DNA from: Chromobotia macracanthus | Taxonomy: Eukaryota; Chordata; Actinopteri; Cypriniformes; Botiidae | Direction: 5' to 3' | Length of the DNA: 64,000 bases | Assembly: GCA_036877525.1 (NCBI GenBank) | Contig: JAZGTH010000008.1 | Coordinates: 8,230,501-8,294,500, forward strand | Shown: in pieces, positions 52,276 through 62,985 of the stretch | Numbering within the stretch: position 1 is the first letter of the stretch | Layout: each line of letters starts with the position of its first letter | The notes under the pieces: generated by a model | What the model was told of the DNA's origin: nothing | The model's input: the letters and a program-made list of their open reading frames with translations, nothing else | The model's database searches: none | Made by a program: the position numbers and the translations under genes

Positions 52276-54797
52276 ATGCACAGTAAAGATCATATCGGGT
52301 AAGTTAAATTTTCTTGCCCTTTAAAGGATGAAAATATACATTTGGCATGAGTATAAAGAAAAATAGCTCTTTATAGCTATTTTGGTTAAAACTTTCACAC
52401 TGCTGTTTAAGGCATTTTTAAAAGCAAGCAAAATGACATTATTCTGTGAAATTTGTTGTCATTTACAGTATGAAACAACATTCTAATGAAGCAAAGGGAT
52501 ATTAGTGTAATCTAAAGCAGTTTAAATCAATCATATTAATATCAAATATCACAGTGTTACATGTTAGTTGACACAATTGCTCCTTCAAAATTGCAATACT
52601 TAAAACATTGGTAAACTGTTTCAAAAACTACTTTTGCATTGAGGAAATAGATCACAGTGTGCCACAGATTAGCTGTACACTGTACACAGTCAGTGTCTTT
52701 TTAAGTAATTCATGCATTAAATTTCTTAATTTCATAATGGATACAGACAGTGAGTTAATGTTCTTTCTCAACACCAGCACTGAGGATTACCAGACCGCAG
52801 CAGACTGGCTGCTGTCCCATACACAACACAGACCTAAAGTTGCCATCATCTGTGGCTCTGGACTCGGTTTACTGGCAGATACCCTCACGCGGCAAAACGC
52901 CTTCAAATACTCCGACATCCCAGGATTTCTTCAGAGCACAGGTCAAAACAGCTCATGAACACCTCTGTTTCCTCCAAAGTATTCCACAAAGTGTTATGCA
53001 TGTAGTGAGTTTTGGGTGTGTCCTAATTTTGTGTTTGTATGTATGCCAACAGTAAAGGGTCACGCCGGGCAACTGGTCTTCGGGCAACTTAAAGGAAAGA
53101 CCTGCGTGTGCATGCAGGGGCGATTTCACATGTATGAGGGACACTCACTAAGCAAGGTTAGTCCTTTCAAAATCATGATTTTTTTCTTAGATATTTTCTA
53201 TAGATACATACATGTAATTATAAAAGAATGTCATTACATTCCAAGAGTACATACTCACACTTCAAAACAGATTCTTTTTTTGTTTTAGTGCCAGTTCATT
53301 CACATCGCCCTGATCATGCTGATCTGAGTCACATGCTGTGTGCCAGACCACAAATGACTATTCAATGAAACTTTTGTCTGTTTTACATAACACAGGGTCA
53401 AATTAATATGGCTTACAGTACAACAGCAAGCTCATTAAGGTTTATTATGATTTACTATAGGTGCTTATGGTTCAAAATGGTTTAATACTTTCCATTTTTA
53501 TACACACTATTCCAAACATATACACATGCCTATACAGTAGAATTTGTCCTGAAATCTTTGTTTGTGTTTCTAAGGTCACTTTTCCAGTAAGAGTGTTCAA
53601 ACTTCTGGGTGTAGAAACCTTGATCGTCACTAATGCTGCTGGATCATTAGCAGACAGTTACAGCTGTGGCGATATTATGATTATACGGGACCACATAAAC
53701 TTTCCTGGATTAGCTGGATTGAATCCACTCAATGGGCCGAATGATGACAGGTGAGTATCTATGTGTAGATAAGCGTTGATGTTGAGGTGAACATCTAGTA
53801 CAAATAATGTAATGATCTGTTGGTTACTCCTAAGATTTGGTCCACGATTTCCACCCATGTCTGGAGTCTATGACAAGGACTTACGGAAGATGGCATTTGA
53901 CATCTGTAAGAACATGGGCGTCTCACAGTATGTGCAGGAGGGCGTGTACTGTATGGTGGGAGGGCCCAACTTTGAGAGTATAGCTGAAGCCCGTCTTCTT
54001 CACAAACTGGGGGTGGATGCAGTGGGTAAGCATCATATTCACATTTTGCAAAATCAATCAAGTTAATATACCGTCCCAGCTAACAATATTAGGTTGTAAG
54101 AACATTTCCCTAATGTTTCCATTAAATAACAAATATGTTAAAAAAAAAAGTTGTTTTGATTGTAAGTTATTTTGTTCTAGGAACGATGTCCAGTTTTTGT
54201 AGACATTGTATTAACATTATTGTTTGGTTATAAGAACGTTATTCAAACTTTTCAAAAATTCTGTAACTTTTTAAAACGTTCCACTAACAATTTAAGTACT
54301 ACTAAAATAACTGTGAGGAAACTGAGAGAACATTAGCCAACATTCTGATAATGTTTTCTATTACTTTAAAATTGATTAATGACTAAACTTTACAAGAAAC
54401 CCAACAAATAGCAGCCTTGTAAGTTACTGCACTTTTATAGTGGCTTAAAGGTTGGGTGTGTATTTTTTAATGTTAAAATACTTTATGTACACTTTTAACT
54501 ATGAGTGTAAGTGTTCACACTGTGGCTCAGTCAAGCTTATTAATAATTTACACATCAATTTCCTTTAAAGGTATGAGTACTGCACCAGAAGTTTTGGTTG
54601 CCAGTCACTGTGGCATGAGAGTCTTTGGTCTTTCTCTCATCACTAACAAAGTGGTGAAAAGCTACGAGGACAATGAGACTGTCAATCATGAAGCCGTGCT
54701 GGAAGTGAGCAAAATGCGCTCAGAGACGCTGCAGGCACTCGTCACTGAGCTTGTCAGCCGCATGGACATCAACAACAACAACAACAACATTGTATGA
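52276..54797 (+). CDS. pnp: Purine nucleoside phosphorylase (six exons)
   Basis: Cytosolic trimeric-type purine nucleoside phosphorylase, which cleaves inosine and guanosine with phosphate in purine salvage. Fish have several paralogues, some used for guanine production in iridophores; which one this is cannot be settled here. Exons: 52276-52298, 52751-52941, 53053-53156, 53575-53750, 53835-54025 and 54571-54797. All have GT-AG borders with matching phases, giving 303 residues (human PNP has 289). Seen: the phosphate loop CGSGLG (Ser44), GRFHMYEG (Arg95, His97, Tyr99), TNAAG (Ala127), GPNFES (Phe-Glu purine site), GMSTAPEV, SLITNK (Thr-Asn) and VNHE (His). These align with the human active site at a constant offset of +11 over the first half. 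Oddities: TNAAGS where human has TNAAGG, VKGHAG where human has VPGHAG, and a C-terminal run of six Asn from an AAC repeat. Exon 1 codes only MHSKDHI plus two bases; its acceptor partner at 52750 has a weak pyrimidine tract, so the N-terminus is the least certain part. Confidence 0.92.
54026..54570 (+). other. pnp intron 5, carrying a repeat element
   Basis: Intron between the exon ending GCAGTGG and the exon beginning GTATGAGTAC; it splits a Gly codon. Over half of it is a copy of the CCCAGCTAACA-ended element (54075-54363), and the remainder is AT-rich without obvious structure. The other pnp introns are short (452, 111, 418 and 84 bases). Confidence 0.85.
54075..54363 (-). mobile_element. 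CCCAGCTAACA-ended MITE-like element, copy 12, in pnp intron 5
   Basis: Begins CCCAGCTAACAATATTAGGT and keeps GGTTATAAGAACGTTATTC and CGTTCCACTAACAATTTAAG. The right terminus has decayed after CATTCTGATAATGTTTTC. Confidence 0.8.
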
Positions 54798-55154
54798 TGT
54801 CATCCACACTGTAAGAGCCAATCACAACCTCATGCAGACAAATCTGCAGCTACCCTCATTATTCTGACTACAGAATTACAGGACATTTTTTAAACATTTT
54901 TTTAATGCAGTTCAATAATGTTTTCAATAATTTTAAAATTGTGATATTTTCATATTTGCTGTGATCATAGACAAGATCAGTTCAACAAACTTAAATACAC
55001 TGGTTTGTTAAATGTGTATTTTTCTTTTTTTCTACAGTGGAAGGTTCATACACGTTACATGTATTCTGTATGTCTAAAATAATAATATAATATATTATTT
55101 ATGTGGGAAATTATACATTAAAATGTTTTACGGACAGCTTTCATCCTGCAAATT

Positions 55155-55322
55155 AATAAAAATCTTACAGCTTAATGCTTCTCTTTTGATGGAAATTTAG
55201 GATATGTATATTTCATTCCAGTATGCAATTTATGACAGTCTTATTTTTTTTTTTCAGTTTTGTACATTGTCACTTAATCATCTTGCTTTTCTGTAAATTA
55301 TGCACCAGTCATGCACAATAAA
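55155..55322 (+). terminator. pnp polyadenylation signals
   Basis: Two AATAAA hexamers lie downstream of the pnp stop, at 55155-55160 and 55317-55322. The second is followed by T-rich sequence (ATCGTTTTTATAG), typical of a cleavage site. Using the second gives a 3' UTR of about 540 bases and places the 3' end only about 240 bases before the next gene's ATG. Confidence 0.55.
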
Positions 55323-55422
55323 TATGTATGAAGTTACGATCACATCGTTTTTATAGAGATGCAATCTAAAACGTTTGGGAAATATTGCAAAAACATTTCA
55401 TAGCCACGACTGCTCAAAGTGT

Positions 55423-55437
55423 CCACCAGATGGCAGC
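55423..55437 (+). promoter_or_regulatory. CTCF-like motif between pnp and the C20orf96-like gene
   Basis: CCACCAGATGGCAGC matches the core CTCF pattern CCASYAGRKGGCRS well. It lies in the roughly 240-base gap between the pnp 3' end and the next start codon, where a boundary between two tightly packed co-oriented genes would make sense. Motif match only. Confidence 0.45.
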
Positions 55438-55467
55438 AGACTCACTGTATGGGGACATGGACGTCCG

Positions 55468-55481
55468 GTTGCCATGACAAA
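55468..55481 (+). promoter_or_regulatory. RFX X-box-like site before the C20orf96-like gene
   Basis: GTTGCCATGACAAA differs from the ideal X-box GTTGCCATGGCAAC at two positions, one of them an allowed purine change. It sits 84 bases upstream of the start codon. RFX factors bind such sites close to the start of ciliary genes. Whether it is functional is inferred from motif and position. Confidence 0.5.
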
Positions 55482-55564
55482 CTTTAGAAAAGTTTGTATT
55501 GTTTTAAAGGCTTGGTGACTTTCACAAAAGTGTTTTAACCAAAGAAAAGAAAGACATCACGACA

Positions 55565-57548
55565 ATGAATTTGAGTTCACGTCGAGAGATCAGCTTTTAT
55601 CCGGTGGTATGATGTACTGAATAATTGAATTGTTTAAGTGTAAAAATAATGTTTGGGGCACAACATGTAATAAAAGTTAGTAATCAAGAAATGTTGGAAA
55701 TACGCCCCATTTATTCGTCTAAGGATGATTATTGCATGAACATAATATTGCTGCGATACTAGTTTACAAATGTGTGTTTTTAAGCATTACAGCAAATGGG
55801 AGCGAAGTAAAGCGGTAATAAAAAGACAGGAGGACAGTGAGACTACCAGAAAAACTCAGACAAAAACACCAGGTAAGATATCAACACGTCCAAGCATCAA
55901 GTAATGGCTTTACTGTAGAGACTTTTTATTCGTGCATTTGTCGTGTCTACTTTATGACCAGGGAAATTTCAACAAAACTTCATCCATAATGGAGGATTCA
56001 TATTCCTCCCCAAGTTGTCTAGGAGAACAGCTGAAAAAGTTGTACAGGACCAAGTTGCTACAGAGAAAAATATAAACGCACAGATGGTGTGTACTGTAAG
56101 CAAGAAAGTAGACATTATAATGGTTTTCTCCTACTTCATTACATATTACATATATGCTATGTCTTGAAATCCTATTGCAATCTGGATTGTAGTTACTCAT
56201 CATATCTAGAAGAGAAGCAATTAAAGATCTAGAGAAGCGCTGTGAGCAGCTTCAAGAGATGAACCTGCAAATGGCCGGGAGCATTATGGATACAGAGAGA
56301 AACTCACTCTCCATTGACAGAAAACTTCTCATCCAGCAAGAACAAATTGGGGTGAGCAGCAAATATGTAGCAGTCCAAAAGTCTTACGTCACATTAAAAA
56401 TCTGGTGTTTTTCAGTTTAAACATGGAATAATAAATAAACAAACATTTTGGAAACAGAGAGGTTATAAAAACGAAAGAATTTTCACTAATGATCTCAAAC
56501 GTTCGGCCCTCTCTCTAGAGGTCGATGGCTTCCCTCAGGCGATGGGGTGACAGTCAGATTCAAAGTGCCAAAGCAGAGCTGACAGATGCAAAAGATACAT
56601 CACAGACATGTCTCAGCGGTTAGTTTACGATTACAGTTCATTCATTACATTTAAATGATCTATATGATTTTCCCTGCTGTAAAGACTTGCATTGCTGGTT
56701 ATATGTTGTGTTTTAGAGGCTGGTGTCCCCGGCAAGCTTAACCAGCAAGATTCTTGACTATGCATAACCAGCAACCATGCTGGTCAACCAGCTTTATCGG
56801 CTGTAGGTTTTGCATAGCTCTTGTTGGTTCACCAGCTAGTCCAGAACCAAACCAGCAATAAACAGTCAGGATCATGCTGGTCTGTTCTGCTGTTTACAGC
56901 TGCTGCCGCTCAGTGGTTATTAATGGAAGTGCAGAACCAGACAGCACACAGCATTCTGAGTATCTTCTGTAAGTTCAGGTTTGCAGGAGCATCTGGTTAT
57001 GGTGAAAGCAGAGGTGTTGGAGGCTCAGAAGCAGCTGCACCTGCTGAGGACATACAGAGATATGGAGTTCCCAGTCAAAGCCCTGCAGATTGCAGACCTG
57101 GAGAGACAGCTGGAGAGGCTGAGGAACATGCAGAAGGTAAAATATGAGCAGGACTTACAAAGCGCCGCCTGGAGACAATGTTAATAAAAGACTCGTGTAT
57201 GAATTAAAGCTGACCTTTTGGACAATAAATGGGTAAATAAAAAGTAAACAAAGGTAAATCTTGGAATATCCTTTGTTTATTAAAAACATGTCAGATGGTC
57301 TCAGCTCTCATAAAAACCCTATAATGTTCATAAATATATATTTTGTGATTTGTAGAATGAACAGGAGGATGTGAAGGTGTTGTTTGAAAAGGAAATGGTC
57401 AGTTTGGAGAAATGTCACCAGCTAAGAGGACAGGAATTGCTGTCTGCCATTGCTGAGGTGAAAAGAAATTACTAAATTATGTGAAAGTCTTCTTGTACAT
57501 TATACAAGAAGACTTTTTCATATAATACATATAATGTACTTCTTGTAC

Positions 57549-57607
<59 letters not shown>

Positions 57608-60355
57608 AATGAATTCTTAACTTCTGAAGCATTTGATAATATCTTTGTGGTTTATTTTTTAGAAACATGTGGGCCATGTTCCTCCCATTGTCAAACTGAT
57701 GGCCTCACAAAACCACACAATGAGAGAAGAGATTCAAATGCACAGAAAGGTGATATATTGAATTCATTACAACAAAAATATAAAAAAAGCAAAATTATTT
57801 CTTCACATTATATGCAACCAAAAGGTTTCTGTCATTGTTTGAAGATAGCTACATAGTTACTATATTCATCTTTGTATACATTTGTTTGTTTTTCCAGGAA
57901 ATAATTCAATTGGAGGAGAAGAACAAGGAGCTAATGAAGAGTATTCAGGAACTGCAGCTTTCCAGACCCAACATCAGGAGAGAGATCTTTCCAGATGTTT
58001 TCCTCAAATCAGACAAGTAAGTGCATGAGAACATTTCATTATTGAGACAGACAGCTTCTTCATCACAAACACAGACCAGAGTTCTTATGACCTCAATTAA
58101 TGCCAAAACACCGCCAAGCTCTGTAGCTTATGCATTCATAAGTTTTAGAGTGATCACAGTTGCATAGAAAAGTTCTCATAATAACCAGCCACTTAAAGAA
58201 AGTTCAATAACCCCTTAAAATGTCTAACACTGTTAGTATGACCTGACTCCTCTCATAAACAGATATAGAACAGCAACACTTAGAAAACTTCACTTTCAAG
58301 AGCCTTCATCTAGGCATTCCCAAACAACATACTGATAAGGACACAGCCCGTGACCGTTCTATTTGGGTTAATCCAGGAACACACTTCAGTGATTATGCAA
58401 ACACTGCCCCCTCCAGTACTAAAGGGGGCAATAGAGATACCTTAAAAAACGTGCCATTAAATCTAAAGGTTTATTATTCAGTTTAGTCACTATAAACATT
58501 GACTTTAACTTATGCAGCAAGATTTTCTGTTGCTCCGCTGTGCAGGAGAAAACTCTTGCTTTAAGAATGCAATATGTAATTTTCGGAGTTATGCGTTGAG
58601 TTGTGAATTCTGTCTGACAGATTTCAGAACATTACAACCTACAAAATTGAGTTTCCATAGCCAGAATCGTCTCCATTCAGGCCTTATTTAGAAACACTCA
58701 AAACAATTTAACAACGCAGATATGCGTAATGAGTAAAATGTTGAGTGTTAGTGAAGCTTTTTATGTGCTTCCAACATAAACTGGATGAACTAGAGGAAAA
58801 TGAACCCTCTCAACTTTCGAACAAAGACATGGTTTTGGAAAAAGTACTGGGCTATTGGAGATAGTGTTATATTACACGGTTTTGGAAAAGACTCCAAAGG
58901 CTCTTAAAGATAAATGAAGAACAAGAGAATGCTGTGCGCTCATGGAATCCCTGGCGTCTATTAAAGGTTAATGAAGGTTTCACATTTCCCAACAGTCTGT
59001 TCCAAAACAGTATGACATTTTCTTTTCCGTGGCAATCAGTCATATCTCCAAAACAATCAGACACTCCATTCCAAATGTCTGCAAACCACAAAAGCAGTAA
59101 CTGAACGCAAGCACAACCTCTGTTCACCCGCGGGGCCTGTTACATCACAGTTTAGATTTATTCATATGGGTCTTCGGACCTTAAGTGTTTTGGGCTAGTG
59201 GACAAGAGATGTGGAAAACAAGCAGAAACATTTAGTGTTTTCAGATATCATGTCACATTGGCTTCATGAGGACCAAATGATAAAGGTTTCCATTAACTGG
59301 AGATAATTATAAACAGATCTGGGATTTCCTGCCCTGCTCGTGACAGAGACGTGAGTTTAGTGTCTGCAGATGTTTTGAGCCCCAGCAGAGAAAGTTCTCA
59401 TGTTTCCTGTCTTAAACAAACTGTCTCAGGCTGTGGTGGCCATGTTTAAGGGCAGATGTTTCATAAGGAGTTCTGTTTGAGTGCTGATTTACAGACATCT
59501 TAACCACAGCTGTGAGGCTGTTAGCTATCACTGCCTGTGTGTGGACACCCCTTTAGGGTGCTTTTGGGGAGAAACGTTGCTTGTTCAAAACTGGCAAGTT
59601 TGTTCCTTTTCATGATAAGATACAGCCCTTCTTTCTCAAACAGGCAAACAACTGTCATATAGTTTATTCCAACTTAATTGTTTATTTTGTATCTAAGTGC
59701 ATTACAACATTGATGCATAATTATGAGGCATTCACATGCAATATGTATCTTGGCCACAGTCACATCTGGTTGGTTTGGAGGTTGGTTGTGCAAAATGAGG
59801 AACTGGGTGACCTGCAAAGGGTTTCAATCTTGTCTTGGCACTGTCTGTGATGATGCTCTTGTAAAAACATTGTCATATTATTGGGTCTATTCTGAGAAGT
59901 ATGCCAAGTCCAGTTATTGTGTAATTTCTGCACCACTAGTGGCATCAGACAGAATTGCAATCTGCTGGCTGGGCCAGGCCAGCTATAACATTGGCTCAAC
60001 CAATGGTGTCAGTCTGGGGGCAGGACTATCTGTTAGTCCAGCCAATGGCAGATGGTGGGAGTGTTTAAAACTTGTTTGGAAACAATCATCATTTTTGCAA
60101 TTTCATGTGGTGCTGATAGTGGCACAAAAAATGAGTTGCTTTAATTTTTAAAGTTAAATTGTGTCTTTTAATTAAGCCTGTGTAAACAACTTCTGAATTA
60201 ATGACATAATGAAAACTATGGTTATGTAACTTAAGCGTGTTTAATTGCTGTTTACTGTCACTGTCACTCTGTTGTCCTGTTGTAGGTGTACTCCAGATAT
60301 GGATGTCCATCTCTGTACCACAAGAAGATTTACTCCCCATATAAACCTGTGCTAA
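55565..60355 (+). CDS. C20orf96-like coiled-coil protein (ten exons)
   Basis: Exons: 55565-55606, 55785-55872, 55962-56086, 56193-56351, 56519-56618, 56979-57136, 57356-57457, 57663-57749, 57898-58016 and 60286-60355. Borders are GT-AG and phases agree throughout, giving 349 residues. The product is a soluble, charged, mostly helical protein with long coiled-coil stretches (for example IKDLEKRCEQLQEMN, ADLERQLERLRNMQK and IIQLEEKNKELMKSIQEL). I see no signal peptide, membrane segment or catalytic motif. I assign it to the C20orf96 family from its length (human C20orf96 is about 363 residues), its coiled-coil make-up and its linkage to sox12, as in human 20p13; I could not align it. Molecular function is unknown. 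An RFX X-box-like site 84 bases before the ATG hints at a ciliary role. Exon 1 could instead end at 55603 (also in phase), and the acceptors at 55784 and 56192 were chosen because the nearer AG sites break the frame. Confidence 0.72.
56717..56893. repeat. ACCAGC/GCTGGT-rich repeat in the C20orf96-like gene
   Basis: Repeated ACCAGC, GCTGGT and ATGCTGGTCAACCAGC words in both orientations, in the intron before exon 6. Similar ACCAGC-rich repeats are frequent in cyprinid DNA. Confidence 0.6.
57550..57602. repeat. (TA)n microsatellite in an intron of the C20orf96-like gene
   Basis: About 26 TA units between exons 7 and 8, next to a perfect hairpin at 57484-57516. Confidence 0.95.
58017..60285 (+). 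other. Long last intron of the C20orf96-like gene
   Basis: A 2.27-kb intron that splits a Lys codon, far longer than the gene's other introns (roughly 90-360 bases). It begins gtaagt and ends ttgtag. Between them I see no exon-like open frame with good splice sites. The longest open frame inside (59723-60151) has no recognisable domain and unremarkable composition. Confidence 0.7.
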
Positions 60356-60417
60356 AGGCATTACCTTTTAGAGTCTTCACTTGAGCTGTTATAGCAGAAA
60401 ATTAATGAAGCCACTTC

Positions 60418-60423
60418 ATTAAA
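60418..60423 (+). terminator. Possible polyadenylation signal of the C20orf96-like gene
   Basis: ATTAAA lies 63 bases after the stop codon and is followed by a T-rich stretch. AATAAA copies at 60679-60684 and 60884-60889 are alternatives. Confidence 0.4.
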
Positions 60424-60429
60424 TGATTT

Positions 60430-61440
60430 CCTTTATTTTATTGTTGTTTCCTGTATGTTTCAGTGGCTTTATAATTTAATGCACGTGCCATAATCTTTTC
60501 ATTTGTCTTCCACATGAATTACGCAACTACACAAATTATGTTTTACATATGTTTTAAATATTAGTTACTTTTTAATTATATACCAGAATGAATAGCATAA
60601 TTATATATATTATTCTTACTAGCATAGCATGCAGGTAATTTCGTTTAACAAGAAATGTGCCTTGGACATTAATAGGCTAATAAAAATCATTTATTATAAA
60701 ATATTACCCTTTTTTACATTTATATAATTACATTTGTTTAAACTTGTCATCTTAAATACAGTCCAGTTTATATATAATATTGTATACATTGTATTGTACA
60801 TACATACAGCTGTTGCCTGAATTTATGCAGTAGATGTTTGTGGCTTCCTTATGGGAACAGTTTCATTCTGGGGCCAGGCAGCAAATAAATGTTATTACAA
60901 TTAATGAAACTTCATGTGTTAGTCTTCAAAGCATTCGAGTACTTAATCTCATGCCTATATCTGGCTATCTTTTAAACGGAGCATTGCTAAACCATTTTGT
61001 AATTTTTAGTAAATCTTGAAACGGTAGTTTTGTGACATTGATGTAATTGACCGAAGTGTGGGAACGAGGCTTGTTCTGTAAACAGTTAAGGATTTCAGCA
61101 CCCCAGTGTACGGGCGACTGGTTTGATTACTGTTGTTGTTTCATTTGGAAAGGATTCAACTGAGCCTCAGAGAATTAAAAATTCCCGGTAAAAACTGCAA
61201 GATCTAGGAAGGGGTTGAATGCACAATGCAGTTTAAAGCATTGTGCATTCATTGCCACGAATATCCAGCACTGGCATGTCCTCCTCCATAAATGAATCCT
61301 GTTTCAGAAACGAAAGCAAACTTTTCAAAGAGATGAAACGATATTACAGCGTGCATCAGAAAATTGCGTAAGCACAAAGAAAGGGAACAGCTGTGTTTCT
61401 CCTTGAATGAAAATAAACACTTTAAGGGCTGCATGCGTGA
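60430..61440. other. Intergenic spacer between the C20orf96-like gene and rem1
   Basis: AT-rich, with no gene-like open frame and no recognised repeat. Toward its right end, CpG content rises into the rem1 promoter region. Confidence 0.6.
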
Positions 61441-61479
61441 ATCACAAATGTTGGACTCGTGCTTTCACGTTGCATGACT

Positions 61480-62110
61480 TCCTGTCGGTGACATCATTAA
61501 ATCAAGATGCGCTCAACGGGAGTCTGACATCAAAGAAACGAGACTGATGCAAATCTTCGGACGCGATTATATTTAAGCTCGGCTTTAAGCAGGAAATGAC
61601 AGCGGGTCTGCGTCATGTGGCTGGAGTGGGACGGTGCTAAGAGGGGACATAACTTTTCGTGGCCCTGGATGATGTTAAAAGGCGCGCACCGAGGACCCAC
61701 GAGACTTACAATTAAGGGCCCGTTTGCCGAGCGCTGTTTATGGATCATGTGAGTAATATAAACATCAGCCACGTTTCCTCAGCGCCGAGGCCGAGTCGAG
61801 CTGGCGGCGGCAGCCCACCTGCGTTTAATCACGCAGACAGCCTACATGCGACTTCACACCGATCCGAGGGCGCGGAGTCCAGCGGTGAAGGGACGAACTG
61901 AAAAGTTGGAAGTGCGATCGGCCCCTCGGGATGAGATAAAGGTGAGCGGGAAGGTCGTGGATGTGAACTCGCAGAAAATCCTCGTGAATTTTTTACGGCG
62001 TTGTGGAGCTCGGCGGGCTGTTGCCATGACTGCGGCGGTGTCGCGTTTCCGCACAGCTCGCGCATCAGACGGGCTCCACTGCGCCCAAACTGATTGATTC
62101 CCGGTCTGAG
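61480..62110 (+). promoter_or_regulatory. CpG-rich rem1 promoter and 5' noncoding exon
   Basis: A GC-rich, CpG-dense block stands out from the AT-rich surroundings. It contains TATATTTAA at 61568-61576 and a strong splice donor AAAG|GTGAGC after 61941. The donor pairs naturally with the acceptor at 62965-62966, just before the rem1 start codon. I infer one 5' noncoding exon of roughly 350 bases or less, ending at 61941. An in-frame stop (TAA just before the donor) shows the rem1 protein does not extend into it. A second donor-like site, CAT|GTGAGT, lies after 61748. Confidence 0.6.
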
Positions 62111-62984
62111 AGAGAAGTGCGATCGCGGTTCACTGTCTAGATTAAAACTACATGTTGCTCCGATTTAACTTCACGCTGCTCTTTTAACTACATGTCATCT
62201 GCTTTGGAGAACAGGCGACATTGTAAAGTATTCACCGAGGGCATGGTTGTGAGTACACTTTACATTTGAAAGGGGTGGTGTTGCAATATGCCTGGTTTGT
62301 TTTGTTAATTGTGTCTCTGATTTGTTGAACTGTGGTCAATTGCACGCATGTGGGGAGACATGCTTTATGCTTGTGAATATTTCTCTGGTTTGTTTTTGAA
62401 CGTCGGTACGAATAATTTAAAGTCCCGCCTGCGAGCAATTGCACACCGTAATTGACATTAAATAAAAACATAAATATAGTTTGTTCAAATCACGTTGATG
62501 GATAACGGGGCATGTAGTCACAGGAAATGGGCTGTCACAGTATGAACCTGCCCATTTTTACAATAAAATACGCTTTTCGTGAAAGTTTTAACAGCAAACA
62601 GCTATGAAGCACACAACTATGAATGGAATAGCGAAAATGGACATGGTTAATATACAAAAATATCAAACAATTGCTTTGGCCATTGTGAATTGTAATTGAT
62701 AAACTGTAGCCTGTACAATTTTAACATTTTATACAGCTGGCAATTTTGCAAAGGGTTATTATACAAATCATAATGTTGAAGTTTTACCTACTTAACAAAT
62801 TTACTGCTGGAAAAAGAAGCATTTGTACAATACGCTTATTTGATAGTTATAATAAATCACGACTACTAAATATCGATGGAATAACAGCCGGTTAATTAGG
62901 ACAAAGGAGAAAATGAGGATTGTTTATTTCTATGCTAACCGTGTCCCAATTTTTCTATTGTAACAGGCATACCTATGTTTATAA
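61846..62984 (+). other. Upstream ORF across the rem1 leader splice (38 codons)
   Basis: An ATG at 61846 opens a frame of 32 codons to the donor at 61941. Joined in phase to 62967, it adds AYLCL and then TAA at 62982-62984. One base separates that stop from the rem1 ATG at 62986. A second short ORF, ATG TTT ATA AGA TGA (62975-62989), overlaps the rem1 start as ATGA. Neither product resembles a known protein; a role in controlling rem1 translation is inferred and depends on the real transcription start. Confidence 0.4.
61942..62966 (+). other. rem1 first intron
   Basis: Inferred from donor GTGAGC and acceptor TTCTATTGTAACAG. About 1 kb; CpG-rich at its start, AT-rich after 62250, with no repeat or exon recognised inside. 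Confidence 0.6.
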
Positions 62985-62985
62985 G

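Noticed and set aside
52608..52958. Longer N-terminus for pnp starting at 52608 or at 52738
   Set aside because: These frames read through intron sequence. The phase-2 splice from 52298 to 52751 gives a short N-terminus like other PNPs, though an internal start at 52738 cannot be fully excluded.
58561..58700. Further copy of the AGCTGC-ended repeat
   Set aside because: Only a vague likeness (GCAATATGTAATTTT) with no shared internal blocks or inverted end.
61846..62097. Independent 83-residue gene in the CpG-rich block
   Set aside because: The frame runs across the strong rem1 leader donor and has GC-driven composition. It is better read as a spliced upstream ORF.
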